64,000 bases of DNA from Franzmannia pantelleriensis (GCF_900102875.1 NZ_FNGH01000009.1:124001-188000); one strand, 5' to 3'; counted from the stretch's first letter, positions 20,862 to 34,255 are shown. Translations and numbers: made by a program. The notes: generated by a model not told the origin, from the sequence alone.

Positions 20862-23537
20862 ATGCTACTGCACCACTACCGCTTCACGCCCGACGAGACG
20901 CTGTTCGACGAGGCCACGCTGCGCGCCGAGCTCGACGGCAGCCGCTCGCCCATCGCACCGTTCAAGGCGGCGCTGCGTGAGATCCAGGCGCGACTCGATG
21001 CCCGCTTCCGCGCCGGCGCCGATATCCGCGATCTGATCCACGGCCGCGCCTGGTGCCTCGACCGGCTGCTGCAGGTGGCCTGGTCGCGGCATCCCTGGCC
21101 CGACGACGGCATCGCCCTGCTGGCGGTAGGCGGCTACGGCCGCGGCGAGCTGCATCCGCACTCCGACATCGACCTGCTGCTGCTGCTCGAGCACGACGAC
21201 GACACGCCCTACCGCGAGCCGCTCACCGACTTCATTACCCTGCTCTGGGACATCGGGCTGGAGATCGGCCACAGCGTGCGCTCGCTCAACGACTGCCAGC
21301 GCGAGGCAGCAGCCGACGTCACGGTGATCACCAACCTGCTCGAGACGCGCACCCTGGCCGGCAGTGAACGGCTGCGCGACGCCATGCGCGAGCGGCTGGC
21401 CACCAACCGGCTGTGGCCGGCGGACCGCTTCTTCGAAGCCAAATGGCAGGAGCAGATCACCCGCCACTACCGTTACAACAACTCGGAGTACCATCTCGAG
21501 CCCAATATCAAGAGCTCTCCCGGCGGGCTGCGCGACATCCAGATGATCGGCTGGGTGGCCAAACGCCATTTCGGCACTCTGCGCTACGAGGACGTGGTCG
21601 AGAAGGGCTTCATGAACGATGCCGAGCTGCGCATCCTCAGCCAGGGACAAGCCTTCCTGTGGCAGGTGCGCTACGCGCTGCACATGCTCACCGGGCGCGC
21701 CGAGGACCGCCTGCTGTTCGACCACCAGCGCGCCATCGCCGAGCTGTTCGGCTACCGAGACACCCCTGAGCGACTCGCCGTCGAGCAGTTCATGAAGCGC
21801 TACTACCGCCACGTCACGGCGCTGGCCGGCCTCAACGACATGCTGCTGCAACATTTCGACGAAGTGATCCTGCGCGGCGACGAGCGCCTCGAGACGACCC
21901 CGCTCAACGACCGCTTCGAGATCAAGGGCGGCTACATCCAGGCCCGCCACCCGCGAGTCTTCCGCCAACGCCCGGCAGCGCTGCTCGAGCTGTTCCTACT
22001 GATGGCCCAGCACCCCGAGATCGAAGGCGTGCGCGCCGATACGATTCGCCTGATCCGCGACAACCGCCACCGTATCGACGACCTGTTCCGCGACGACGTG
22101 CGCCACCAGAGCCTGTTCATGGAGCTGCTGCGCTCCAGCGGCAATGTGGCGCGCCAACTGCGACGCATGAACCGCTACGGCGTGCTCGGCAAGTACCTGC
22201 CCGAGTTCGGTCAGGCGGTGGGGCTGATGCAGCACGACCTGTTCCACATCTACACCGTCGATGCCCACACCCTGCGCCTGCTCAAGTTCATCCAGTGCTT
22301 CCGCGAGCCCGATGGCCGCGAGGCGTTTCCGGTGGCGGCGACCCTGGTCCACCAGTTACCCAAGCTCGAGCTGCTGTGGATTGCTGGGCTCTATCACGAC
22401 ATCGGCAAGGGCCGCGGCGGCAACCACTCGATCATCGGTGCCCGCGACGTCGAGGGCTTCGCCGAGCGCCATGGCCTGTCGCCCCGCGACACGCGGCTGC
22501 TCAGCTGGCTGATCGAGCACCATCTGCTGATGTCGAAGACCGCTCAAAAGCGCGACATCACCGACCCCGATGTGATCCGCGACTTCGCCCGCCAGGTGCG
22601 CGACGAGATCCACCTCGACTACCTCTATGTGCTGACCGTGGCCGATATCAATGCCACCAACCCCTCGCTATGGAACGGCTGGCGGGCCAGCCTGCTGCGC
22701 CAGCTGCACGCCGAGACCAAGCGTGCCCTGCGCCGCGGCCTGGAGAACCCGCTCGACCGCGACGACTGGGTGCGCGAGACCCGCGAGGAGGCGCGCTCGC
22801 TGCTGACCAGCGTTGGTGCCGACCCCGCGCGGGTCGAGCGGCTGTGGGAGTCCCTCGGTGAGGACTACTTCCTGCAGTACGCCCCCAGCGAGATCGTCTG
22901 GCAGACCCAGGGCATCCTCGGCCACGGCGACTCGCAGCTGCCACTGATCCTGGTCAGTGCGCCCACCGAGGACATGGCCGAAGGCGGCACCAAGGTATTC
23001 ATCCACACCCGCTCGGTAGACGACCTGTTCGCCGCCACCGCCGCGGCCATGGAGCAGCTGGGGCTCTCCATCCACGACGCGCGCATCGCCACCTCGAGCA
23101 ACGACTGGACGCTCAACACCTTCATCGTGCTCGATGATCACGGCGAAGCGATTCGCGACCGCGAGCGCATCGAGGCGATTCGTCGCCACCTGGTCGAGGA
23201 GCTCGACGACCCGGACGACTATCCGCTTATCGTCACCCGCCACACCCCGCGCCAGCTCAAGCACTTCAAGGTGCCCACCCAGGTGCTGATCGAGCAGGAC
23301 CCGGCCAACGAGCGCACCCTGCTGGAGCTCACCGCTCCCGACCGCCCCGGCTTGCTGGCCCGCGTGGGGCGCATCTTCATGGAGCAGGACATTGCCCTCT
23401 CGGCGGCCAAGATCGCTACCCTCGGCGAACGCGTCGAAGACGTGTTCTTCATCACCACCAAGGGTGGCGAACCACTTACCGACCCTGAGCGCCAGCAGCG
23501 TCTGCGCGAGCAGCTGATCGAGGTGCTCGGCGTCTAG
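20862..23537 (+). CDS. glnD: Bifunctional [protein-PII] uridylyltransferase / uridylyl-removing enzyme
   Basis: 891 residues from ATG 20862, which overlaps nothing and follows the map stop by 1 bp. The nucleotidyltransferase domain has GGYGRGELHPHSDIDLLLLL, with D102 and D104 as metal ligands. The central HD domain has GLYHDIGKGRGGNHSIIGARD. Two ACT domains end the protein (the last around LLELTAPDRPGLLARVGRIF). GlnD senses glutamine and adds or removes UMP on PII, setting nitrogen control. It is co-directional with map and then the dap genes, as in pseudomonads. Confidence 0.97.
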   Translation: MLLHHYRFTPDETLFDEATLRAELDGSRSPIAPFKAALREIQARLDARFRAGADIRDLIHGRAWCLDRLLQVAWSRHPWPDDGIALLAVGGYGRGELHPHSDIDLLLLLEHDDDTPYREPLTDFITLLWDIGLEIGHSVRSLNDCQREAAADVTVITNLLETRTLAGSERLRDAMRERLATNRLWPADRFFEAKWQEQITRHYRYNNSEYHLEPNIKSSPGGLRDIQMIGWVAKRHFGTLRYEDVVEKGFMNDAELRILSQGQAFLWQVRYALHMLTGRAEDRLLFDHQRAIAELFGYRDTPERLAVEQFMKRYYRHVTALAGLNDMLLQHFDEVILRGDERLETTPLNDRFEIKGGYIQARHPRVFRQRPAALLELFLLMAQHPEIEGVRADTIRLIRDNRHRIDDLFRDDVRHQSLFMELLRSSGNVARQLRRMNRYGVLGKYLPEFGQAVGLMQHDLFHIYTVDAHTLRLLKFIQCFREPDGREAFPVAATLVHQLPKLELLWIAGLYHDIGKGRGGNHSIIGARDVEGFAERHGLSPRDTRLLSWLIEHHLLMSKTAQKRDITDPDVIRDFARQVRDEIHLDYLYVLTVADINATNPSLWNGWRASLLRQLHAETKRALRRGLENPLDRDDWVRETREEARSLLTSVGADPARVERLWESLGEDYFLQYAPSEIVWQTQGILGHGDSQLPLILVSAPTEDMAEGGTKVFIHTRSVDDLFAATAAAMEQLGLSIHDARIATSSNDWTLNTFIVLDDHGEAIRDRERIEAIRRHLVEELDDPDDYPLIVTRHTPRQLKHFKVPTQVLIEQDPANERTLLELTAPDRPGLLARVGRIFMEQDIALSAAKIATLGERVEDVFFITTKGGEPLTDPERQQRLREQLIEVLGV

Positions 23538-23542
23538 CGGGT

Positions 23543-23571
23543 TTGAGGCGTCTCCGCCGCTTCCCTATAAT
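23543..23571 (+). promoter_or_regulatory. Promoter candidate for the dapC gene string
   Basis: TTGAGG (23543-23548), a 17-bp spacer and a perfect TATAAT (23566-23571), just after the glnD stop and about 67 bp before the dapC ATG. This suggests that dapC-dapD-dapE can be transcribed independently of map-glnD. Confidence 0.65.
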
Positions 23572-23637
23572 CCCCGGGTCGTGCCGTCGGCACCGACCCG
23601 CCCACGATTCCGCCACCTCGAGGCGACCAGGACAGCC

Positions 23638-24834
23638 ATGAACCCCGATCTCGATGCTCTCAAGCCCTACCCCTTCGAGAAGCTCGCCGCGCTCAAGGCC
23701 GACGTCACGCCACCGACGGCGCTGGCGCACATCCCGCTGACCATCGGCGAGCCGCAGCATGCGCCCTATATCGGCGCCCTCGAGGCGCTGGTGGCACATC
23801 AGCAGGAGATGGCGCGCTATCCGGCGACCACCGGCATGCCCGAGCTACGCCAGGCAATCGTCGCCTGGGCGACCCAGCGCTTCGGCCTCGAGGGCCTCGA
23901 CCCGGACACCCAGGTACTGCCGGTCAACGGCACCCGCGAGGCGATCTTCGCCTTCGTCCAGGCCGCCCTCGACCGCAGCCGCCCAGCCAGGGTCGCGGTG
24001 CCTAACCCCTTTTATCAGATCTATGAAGGGGCGGCGCTGCTGGCCGGGGGCACGCCGCTCTACCTCGACTGCCGCGCCGAGCATGGCTTTCGCCCGAACC
24101 TCGACGCCGTATCCGCCGACACCTGGCGCGAGGTGCAGATCGTGTTCCTGTGCTCGCCGGGCAACCCTACCGGGGCCGTCACGCCGCTGGCCGACTTCCA
24201 GCGCCTGATCGCATTGGCCGATGAGCACGACTTCATCATCGCCTCCGACGAGTGCTACTCCGAGCTCTACCTGGATGAAAAAGCGCCGCCGCCGGGACTG
24301 CTGCAGGCTTGCGCGGCACTCGGGCGCCACGACTACCGGCGCTGCCTGGTATTCCACTCGCTCTCTAAGCGCTCCAACCTGCCTGGACTCCGCTCAGGCT
24401 TCGTCGCCGGCGACGCCGCATTGATCGGGCCATTCAAGCGCTACCGCACCTATCACGGCTGTGCCATGTCGCTGCCGCTGCAGCACGCCTCGATCACCGC
24501 CTGGCAGGACGAGGACCATGTGCTCGCCAACCGCGACGCCTACCGCGAGACGTTCGCCGCAGTCACCGAGATCCTCGCCCCGGTCATGGACTTCCCCACG
24601 CCCGAAGCAAGCTTCTACCTGTGGCCGGCGGTACCCGGCGGCGATGACGAAGCCTTCACCCGAGCCCTGTATGCCGAGGAGAACGTCAGCGTGCTGCCGG
24701 GCAGCTACATGGGACGTGCCGCCGCCGATGGCCACAACCCCGGCAGCGGTCGCGTACGCCTGGCGCTGGTCGCCGAGCTCGAGGCCACCGTCGAGGGCGC
24801 CCGCCGCCTGCGTCGCTTCATCGAACGCCAGTGA
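23638..24834 (+). CDS. dapC: Succinyldiaminopimelate transaminase
   Basis: 398 residues from ATG 23638. Fold-type I PLP aminotransferase with NGTREAIFAFVQAAL, PNPFYQIYEGAA, CSPGNPTGAV, DECYSELY and the PLP-lysine block FHSLSKRSNLPGLRSGFVAG. The family converts N-succinyl-2-amino-6-ketopimelate to N-succinyl-LL-DAP in the succinylase route to lysine and peptidoglycan DAP. The neighbours dapD and dapE catalyse the step before and the step after, which supports DapC over a general aspartate-type aminotransferase. Confidence 0.93.
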   Translation: MNPDLDALKPYPFEKLAALKADVTPPTALAHIPLTIGEPQHAPYIGALEALVAHQQEMARYPATTGMPELRQAIVAWATQRFGLEGLDPDTQVLPVNGTREAIFAFVQAALDRSRPARVAVPNPFYQIYEGAALLAGGTPLYLDCRAEHGFRPNLDAVSADTWREVQIVFLCSPGNPTGAVTPLADFQRLIALADEHDFIIASDECYSELYLDEKAPPPGLLQACAALGRHDYRRCLVFHSLSKRSNLPGLRSGFVAGDAALIGPFKRYRTYHGCAMSLPLQHASITAWQDEDHVLANRDAYRETFAAVTEILAPVMDFPTPEASFYLWPAVPGGDDEAFTRALYAEENVSVLPGSYMGRAAADGHNPGSGRVRLALVAELEATVEGARRLRRFIERQ

Positions 24835-24848
24835 AGGAGGACCCCACC

Positions 24849-25193
24849 ATGCTGACCCTGTTTGGCATCAAGAACTGCGACACCTGCCGCCGTGCGCGCA
24901 AGGCCATGGATGCCTCCGGCGTGCCCTATCAGTTTCACGACCTGCGTGAGGACGGCCTCTCGGCGGCACTCCTCGAGCACATCCTCGAGCGGGTACCGGT
25001 GATGACCCTGCTCAACAAGCGCAGCACCACCTGGCGCCAGCTCGACGACGCCGACAAGCAGGACATCGACGCCAACCGCGCCCGCGAACTGATGCTGGCC
25101 CATCCCACTCTGCTCAAGCGGCCACTGCTGGATACCGGCGACGATATCCTGGTCGGTTACCGCGACGGCGACTACGACAACCTGACGTTTTAG
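24849..25193 (+). CDS. ArsC/Spx-family reductase-like protein (YffB type)
   Basis: 114 residues from ATG 24849, with AGGAGG upstream. Thioredoxin-fold ArsC-like protein: MLTLFGIKNCDTCRRARKAM has CDTC (C10, C13) in the active-site loop, then a helical insert and the late cis-proline block HPTLLKRPLLDTGDDILVGY. Members of this subgroup beside dapE in E. coli (yffB) are thought to be thiol reductases, with no proven substrate. It starts 14 bp after the dapC stop and is followed by dapD, so it is within the dap operon. Arsenate reduction is unlikely, since no ars genes are nearby. Confidence 0.85.
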   Translation: MLTLFGIKNCDTCRRARKAMDASGVPYQFHDLREDGLSAALLEHILERVPVMTLLNKRSTTWRQLDDADKQDIDANRARELMLAHPTLLKRPLLDTGDDILVGYRDGDYDNLTF

Positions 25194-25246
25194 CCGCGGC
25201 TCGGACGCTTACACCCTTTACCGACACCTTTCAGGAGGACACCTTC

Positions 25247-26272
25247 ATGCTCAGCTTTGCACTCGGCATCGGCACCCAGAACACCCAGGGCGACTGGCTG
25301 GAAATCTACTATCCCGCGCCTCTGCTCGAGCCTGACCAGGCGCTGGTCGAGGCGGCCCGCCAGGCCCTCGACGCGCCCGCCGGAAACGCCGCGGTGAGCT
25401 TCCTGCCCGAGCACTGCGCGGCGCTCGCTACCGCCCTCAGGACCGCTGGCGCCGCCGCGCAGGCCGAACTGGCCGATGCCTTTGCCGCTAGCCAGCGTCC
25501 GCTGGTGGCGATGTTCCTCGACACCGATACCCCGCCGGAGAACGCCCCGGAGGTCTACCTCAAGCTGCACCTCCTTTCCCACCGCCTGGTAAAGCCCCAC
25601 CAGCTCGACCTGACCGGGATGTTCGGCTTGCTGCGTAACATCGCCTGGACCAACGAGGGCCCCATCGATATCGAGGAGCTGCCGGCACGGCGTCTCAAGG
25701 CGCGCCTCGAGGGCCGCGCGCTGTCGGTGGACTGCGTCGACAAGTTCCCCAAGATGGCCGACTACGTGGTGCCCAAGGGCATCCGCATCGGCGACACCGC
25801 ACGGGTGCGCCTGGGCGCCTATCTTGGCGAAGGCAGCACGGTGATGCATGAGGGCTTCGTCAACTTCAACGCCGGCACCGAAGGTCCGGGCATGATCGAG
25901 GGCCGCATCTCGGCCGGCGTGATGGTCGGCAAGGGGTCGGATCTTGGCGGCGGCTGCTCGACCATGGGCACATTGTCCGGCGGCGGCAACATCGTGATCA
26001 AGGTCGGCGAGGGCTGCCTGATCGGCGCCAACGCCGGCATCGGCATCCCCCTCGGCGATCGCTGCACCGTCGAGGCAGGCCTCTATATTACCGCCGGCGC
26101 CAAGGTCACCCTGCTCGACGACCAGGGGCAGGAGGTCAAGACCGTGGCCGCCCGCGAGCTGGCCGGCCAGGACGACCTGCTGCTGCGCCGCAACTCCCAG
26201 AACGGCCGCATCGAGTGCCTGACCAACAAGAGCGCCATCGCGCTCAACGAGGCGCTGCATGCCCACAACTGA
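25247..26272 (+). CDS. dapD: 2,3,4,5-tetrahydropyridine-2,6-dicarboxylate N-succinyltransferase
   Basis: 341 residues, the long pseudomonad-type DapD (E. coli 274). AGGAGG precedes ATG 25247. An N-terminal domain of about 170 residues is followed by the left-handed beta-helix ([28 protein letters not shown] region, [34 protein letters not shown]). It transfers succinate from succinyl-CoA to tetrahydrodipicolinate. Its last 14 bp overlap the start of dapE. Confidence 0.96.
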   Translation: MLSFALGIGTQNTQGDWLEIYYPAPLLEPDQALVEAARQALDAPAGNAAVSFLPEHCAALATALRTAGAAAQAELADAFAASQRPLVAMFLDTDTPPENAPEVYLKLHLLSHRLVKPHQLDLTGMFGLLRNIAWTNEGPIDIEELPARRLKARLEGRALSVDCVDKFPKMADYVVPKGIRIGDTARVRLGAYLGEGSTVMHEGFVNFNAGTEGPGMIEGRISAGVMVGKGSDLGGGCSTMGTLSGGGNIVIKVGEGCLIGANAGIGIPLGDRCTVEAGLYITAGAKVTLLDDQGQEVKTVAARELAGQDDLLLRRNSQNGRIECLTNKSAIALNEALHAHN

Positions 26273-27428
26273 GTCGCAGCCCCTGTCGCCGACCCTCGAA
26301 CTGGCCATCGACTTGATGGCCAGGCCATCGGTGACCCCCGATGACGAGGGCTGCCAGGCGCTGATGATCGAGCGCCTGGATGCGCTCGGCTTCCACACCG
26401 AGCGACTGCCCTTCGGCGATGTCGACAACTTCTGGGCGGTACGCGGCCACCACGGCCCGGTACTGGCTTTCGCCGGGCATACCGACGTGGTGCCCAGCGG
26501 GCCGCATACCAGCTGGGACACGCCCCCCTTCGAGCCCAGCATCGATGCACAGGGCATGCTCAGGGGCCGCGGTGCCGCCGACATGAAGGGTAGCCTGGCG
26601 GCGATGATCACCGCCGTGGAGCGCTTTGTCGCCGCCCATCCAGAACATCACGGCAAGCTCGCCTTCCTGATCACCTCCGATGAAGAAGGCCCGGCGGTAG
26701 ACGGCACCCGCGCCGTGGTCGAACACCTGCGCGAGCGCCACGAGCGGCTCGACTACTGCATCGTCGGCGAGCCCTCGTCCACCGAGCGCCTCGGCGACGT
26801 AATCAAGAACGGCCGGCGCGGCTCGCTGGGTGGCGTGCTGCACGTCAAAGGCGTGCAGGGCCACGTGGCCTATCCACATCTGGCCGCCAACCCGATCCAT
26901 GCCGCCACACCGGCGCTGGACGCCCTGGTGGGCGAACACTGGGATGATGGCAACGCCTTCTTCCCCGCTACCAGTTTCCAGATCTCGAACGTGCGCGCCG
27001 GTACCGGCGCCACCAATGTGATCCCCGGCGAGTTGGAGGCGGTATTCAACTTCCGCTACTCCACCGAAGTGACCCACCAGCAACTGCGTGAGCGCACTGA
27101 GGCGATCCTCGATGCCCATGGTCTCGACTATCGCCTCGACTGGACCCTCAACGGCGAGCCCTTCCTGACCGCCGAGGGTGAGCTGGTGGAGGCCGCTATT
27201 AGCGGCGTGGAAACCGTGACCGGCAAGCAACCAGCGCTCTCTACCAGCGGCGGCACCTCGGACGGGCGTTTCATTGCCACCCTGGGGAGTCAGGTGGTGG
27301 AACTGGGACCGCTCAATGCCACCATCCATCAGGTCAACGAGCGCGTGCGTGCCGCCGACCTGGATACCCTGAGCGAGATCTATGAAGCCATCCTGGTGCA
27401 CCTGTTCGCCAATGGCGAGGCCAACTGA
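26259..27428 (+). CDS. dapE: Succinyl-diaminopimelate desuccinylase
   Basis: 389 residues. M20-family zinc peptidase fold. GHTDVV (73-78) supplies the first histidine ligand, [10 protein letters not shown] (D107) the bridging aspartate, and DEEGPA (E142, E143) the catalytic base and ligand. The late block [11 protein letters not shown] is also typical. It releases succinate to give LL-DAP. The start overlaps the end of dapD by 14 bp in another frame. Confidence 0.97.
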   Translation: MPTTESQPLSPTLELAIDLMARPSVTPDDEGCQALMIERLDALGFHTERLPFGDVDNFWAVRGHHGPVLAFAGHTDVVPSGPHTSWDTPPFEPSIDAQGMLRGRGAADMKGSLAAMITAVERFVAAHPEHHGKLAFLITSDEEGPAVDGTRAVVEHLRERHERLDYCIVGEPSSTERLGDVIKNGRRGSLGGVLHVKGVQGHVAYPHLAANPIHAATPALDALVGEHWDDGNAFFPATSFQISNVRAGTGATNVIPGELEAVFNFRYSTEVTHQQLRERTEAILDAHGLDYRLDWTLNGEPFLTAEGELVEAAISGVETVTGKQPALSTSGGTSDGRFIATLGSQVVELGPLNATIHQVNERVRAADLDTLSEIYEAILVHLFANGEAN

Positions 27429-27435
27429 GGTGCCC

Positions 27436-27822
27436 ATGCAGCGCTATCCGGATATCGAGATCTACCTCGCTGACGCCAGCGTCGAGGCGGTAAGCCACTG
27501 GCTCAGCGCACAGCTTGACGCCGCGCCGCTGCGCCCCGCTGGCAAACGTCAGTGGCGTACCAGCGGCAACCTGCAGGGCCAGCGCATTCCGGTGCTGCTG
27601 GTCGAGCAGGCCGCCGACGGCTTCAGCAGTCTGTGGTTCGACAGCGCCGCAACGCCTTGGCCAAGGGATGCTGACTGCGCCCGCGACGCCTGCCAGGCGC
27701 TGGGCTGTGAGGTGCGCTGCTCACTGGGCGGCTGGCAGCCCGGCGACGACCCGGACCGCTTCTGGCGGGTGCTGCCCGACGGGCACGAGGAAGCGATTAT
27801 CTGGCCCGATTCCGGCCAGTGA
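27436..27822 (+). CDS. Conserved-looking hypothetical protein downstream of dapE
   Basis: 128 residues from ATG 27436, 7 bp after the dapE stop with GAGGTG just upstream, so it is probably the last gene of the dap operon. It has no signal peptide or membrane segment. It has a high share of tryptophan (seven) and a run of acidic residues near the end (GDDPDRFWRVLPDGHEEAIIW is split here into motifs GDDPDRFW and DGHEEA). Three cysteines lie in the central part (DCARDACQALGCEVRC region). I do not recognise the family; codon use matches the neighbours, which argues for a real gene. Confidence 0.7.
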   Translation: MQRYPDIEIYLADASVEAVSHWLSAQLDAAPLRPAGKRQWRTSGNLQGQRIPVLLVEQAADGFSSLWFDSAATPWPRDADCARDACQALGCEVRCSLGGWQPGDDPDRFWRVLPDGHEEAIIWPDSGQ

Positions 27823-27842
27823 CCGGGGCCATGTCTGAAACG

Positions 27843-27870
27843 ACATCGCCCCGCGTAAGCGGGGCGATGT
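27843..27870. terminator. Hairpin after the dap operon (no T tract)
   Basis: Perfect 12-bp stem ACATCGCCCCGC-gtaa-GCGGGGCGATGT, 20 nt after the unknown ORF stop and between convergent genes. It has no T run on either side, so an intrinsic terminator is only likely, not certain. The flank GTGACAGC also follows a similar hairpin at 36052-36087. Confidence 0.45.
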
Positions 27871-27925
27871 GTTGTGACAGCTCTAAACTAGCGGTGTCTG
27901 TTGGCGAGAAGCTGCCGAGCGATGG

Positions 27926-28008
27926 CCAGGCTAGGCGGAAGCGCGGCGAGAGAGCGGAGTTTACTTTAGTAAATGAGCATCTCGCGTCGCGCTTCCAACA
28001 ACGCCTGG
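27926..28008. repeat. Type III palindromic repeat, copy 1
   Basis: Imperfect palindrome with outer arms CCAGGC...GCCTGG and GGAAGCGCG...CGCGCTTCC around a fixed core: GAGAGAGCGGAGTT, then the variable mini-stem TTTAC-ttta-GTAAA, then ATGAGCATCTCG. The same core with other arms is at 60177-60265. It lies between the convergent dap operon and the cold-shock-domain gene. Confidence 0.8.
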
Positions 28009-28028
28009 ACGAGCGCAGGCGCTTCGCT

Positions 28029-28505
28029 TCAGGTAATCACGGTGACGTCGTCGGCTTGCAACCCGCGTTCGTTCTCGACCACGTGATAGCGCACCTTCTG
28101 GCCCTCGGCCAGGGTACGATGTCCCTTGCCGCGGATGGCCCGGAAGTGCACGAACACATCGTCACCGTTATCGCGTGTTATGAAACCATACCCCTTGTTG
28201 ACGTTAAACCACTTCACCTCGCCGATCTCACGATCGTCGTTCTCGATATCGGCCAGCACGGCCGAAGCAGGCGAAGATGACGGCGCCAGCACCTGGGCAG
28301 CGCTGGTGGCGATCAGCAGCAGCAGGAACACTGCGGCAGCAACGGCCACATAGACGACGGCCACCCCGCCGAGTTCGAGCGATGCCAGTAGCTGCTGCGA
28401 CAGCAGGCCACCGGTGAACGAGACGAACAAGGTAATCAACAGGGGAGCAGGCGCGGCGAGCAGGAGACTGATGATAATAGAGCGAACAAACACCTTACGA
28501 TTCAT
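28029..28505 (-). CDS. Membrane-anchored cold-shock-domain protein
   Basis: 158 residues from ATG 28505. Two strongly hydrophobic segments (about 9-30 and 46-69) are joined to a C-terminal cold-shock domain (about 92-158). The domain has both nucleic-acid-binding motifs intact: KGYGFIT (RNP1, 104-110) and VFVHF (RNP2, 117-121). Ordinary Csp proteins are about 70 residues and soluble. Here an OB-fold RNA/ssDNA-binding module is tethered to the membrane, presumably facing the cytoplasm with both ends inside. I know of no characterised function for this architecture. It is transcribed alone, divergently from slyX. Confidence 0.88.
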   Translation of the reverse strand: MNRKVFVRSIIISLLLAAPAPLLITLFVSFTGGLLSQQLLASLELGGVAVVYVAVAAAVFLLLLIATSAAQVLAPSSSPASAVLADIENDDREIGEVKWFNVNKGYGFITRDNGDDVFVHFRAIRGKGHRTLAEGQKVRYHVVENERGLQADDVTVIT

Positions 28506-28608
28506 GGACCTCAACTTCTCTTGTTGTGTGGACGTGGATACTGGCTATGACGATCACGGCCGCGGCCGATGACCGACGGACCACAGTGACATTGATGAAG
28601 GTGCAGCG

Positions 28609-28884
28609 ATGAACGGCAACACGCAACGCGGCGATTCTAGCATGCCTGATCGAGACTCGCTCGCCGCCTTGACGGCGCGGCTGGAGACGCTCGAGAACCG
28701 CACCGCCCACCAGGAGCACTGGTTGGATCAGCTCGATGAGGCGGTGGCGAGTCAGGAGCAGCGACTGCAGGAACTGATGCGGCTCAACGCCTTGATGCAG
28801 AAGCGCCTGCGCGAGCAGCAGCAGGCGCTGAATGATCAGGCCGAAGGGTTCGACCCCGGGCAGGAGCTACCGCCGCACTACTAG
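28609..28884 (+). CDS. slyX: SlyX family protein
   Basis: 91 residues; an internal ATG at 28642 would give 80. The body is one coiled coil (LAALTARLETLENRTAHQEHWLDQLD region) and the C-terminus ends in the family signature PPHY. E. coli SlyX is 72 residues with the same end; its role is unknown despite the name. It stands alone, divergent from the cold-shock-domain gene and convergent with trxB. Confidence 0.88.
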   Translation: MNGNTQRGDSSMPDRDSLAALTARLETLENRTAHQEHWLDQLDEAVASQEQRLQELMRLNALMQKRLREQQQALNDQAEGFDPGQELPPHY

Positions 28885-28900
28885 GCCAGTAGGCTGGGCG

Positions 28901-30626
<1,726 letters not shown>

Positions 30627-30766
30627 TCGGGTCTCTCCCTTGAAATGCGAATGATGATTGTGTGCTCAAATGGGGTGTTAGACTAAAGTCCATTTAAGGG
30701 GGCTGACAATTGAAATGCGCAATCGCCCCCATAGCCACACCCTATCATAATGGTGCACCGCCGTAC

Positions 30767-30976
30767 TTAGACCACATCGTCATCGCGCCCCAAGGCTACC
30801 TCCTCCAGCTCGCCACTCTGCGGCGAGACACTGATGCGCAGTTGAATCGGCGCGCAGCAGCGCGGGCAATCCTCCCAGGTCATATGGCTTCCCTGACTGG
30901 CATCCACCAGCAGCTCGAAGGGGGTGCTGCAGTATGGACAGTGGACCGCTCGGGACGTCAGCATCTCTTCGTGCAT
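30767..30976 (-). CDS. CPXCG motif-containing cysteine-rich protein
   Basis: 69 residues from ATG 30976, chosen because AGGAG lies 7 nt upstream; the frame extends to 31072 without support. Two cysteine knuckles, CPYC (C13, C16) and CPRCC (C37, C40, C41), suggest a zinc ribbon. Short proteins of this type are widespread in gammaproteobacteria and are named only for the motif. It is divergent from acnA and has no obvious partner gene. Confidence 0.85.
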   Translation of the reverse strand: MHEEMLTSRAVHCPYCSTPFELLVDASQGSHMTWEDCPRCCAPIQLRISVSPQSGELEEVALGRDDDVV

Positions 30977-31118
30977 GGTGAGACTCCTGTCATCGTCCTG
31001 CCACCCGGCTGGCGTAAAATACTGGCCGGTCACCCCAGCATAGACGCTGGCCAAGGCTGCGCGATGAGTCATCCCGGCAGCGCTTGAAATCAGCGCCTAT
31101 CATAACCATGTGATACTA

Positions 31119-31182
31119 GGGTCTATTGACGTTTCGCTCACGGCCGCGCTAACGCGGTTCGCGATGAAACATCAACAGACCC
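31119..31182. repeat. Long palindrome upstream of acnA
   Basis: 64 bp inverted repeat. The outer arms GGGTCTaTTGAcGTTTC and GAAACaTCAAcAGACCC pair with two mismatches (G-T type), and an inner perfect stem CCGCG-ctaa-CGCGG lies at the centre. It has no T tract. It sits in the 266 bp gap between the divergent CPXCG gene and acnA, so it is not needed as a terminator. I found no second copy in this window. Confidence 0.7.
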
Positions 31183-31242
31183 CAGTGACCGCGCTTTCGT
31201 GCGTCCCGGATGGGCGCCATCGCTCTTCATGAGGAGGAGACC

Positions 31243-33981
<2,739 letters not shown>

Positions 33982-34018
33982 GTCGCTAGCCGCGGCGCCT
34001 GAGCGGCGCTACCACGAC

Positions 34019-34053
34019 AACGCCCAGCCGGTTAGCCGGCTGGGCGTTTTTGT
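34019..34053 (+). terminator. Intrinsic terminator of acnA
   Basis: Perfect 13-bp stem AACGCCCAGCCGG-ttag-CCGGCTGGGCGTT followed by TTTGT, 37 nt after the acnA stop. Confidence 0.9.
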
Positions 34054-34109
34054 GTCGGGAGCTTGGGGTACCAAGCGGCAAGCGTCAGCCCGAAGCACCT
34101 AGCTCCAGG

Positions 34110-34255
34110 CAGCGGGGCATGGAGTTAGCGAACCTCATTTTTCAAGGTCGAAAAGCGCTCCATGCCATTTCGACATTTCCGCCATCCATGGCGGTCAGAT
34201 GAAAAATGGAGCGTCCAGGGATGGATTCACAGCGTGTTCGCGTTTTCCCCCGCTG
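34110..34255. repeat. Type II palindromic repeat, copy E
   Basis: 146 bp. End arms CAGCGGGG...CCCCGCTG, next arms GCGAAC...GTTCGC, then ATTTTTCA...TGAAAAAT, and an inner perfect CCGCC-ATCCAT-GGCGG. On the reverse strand it carries the core TCCCTGGACGCTCC, one base off the core in copies A-D. The related copy D is at 58389-58488. Together with the acnA terminator it fills the 300 bp acnA-maeA gap; no gene is seen there. Confidence 0.8.

Noticed and set aside
25190-26611. Long reverse-strand open frame (about 470 codons) across dapD and dapE
   Set aside because: It is the antisense shadow of two certain genes; GC-rich third positions keep such frames open. It has no ribosome site or family motif. 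The same applies to the 362-codon reverse frame over map (19694-20782) and the 474-codon reverse frame over acnA (32284-33708).
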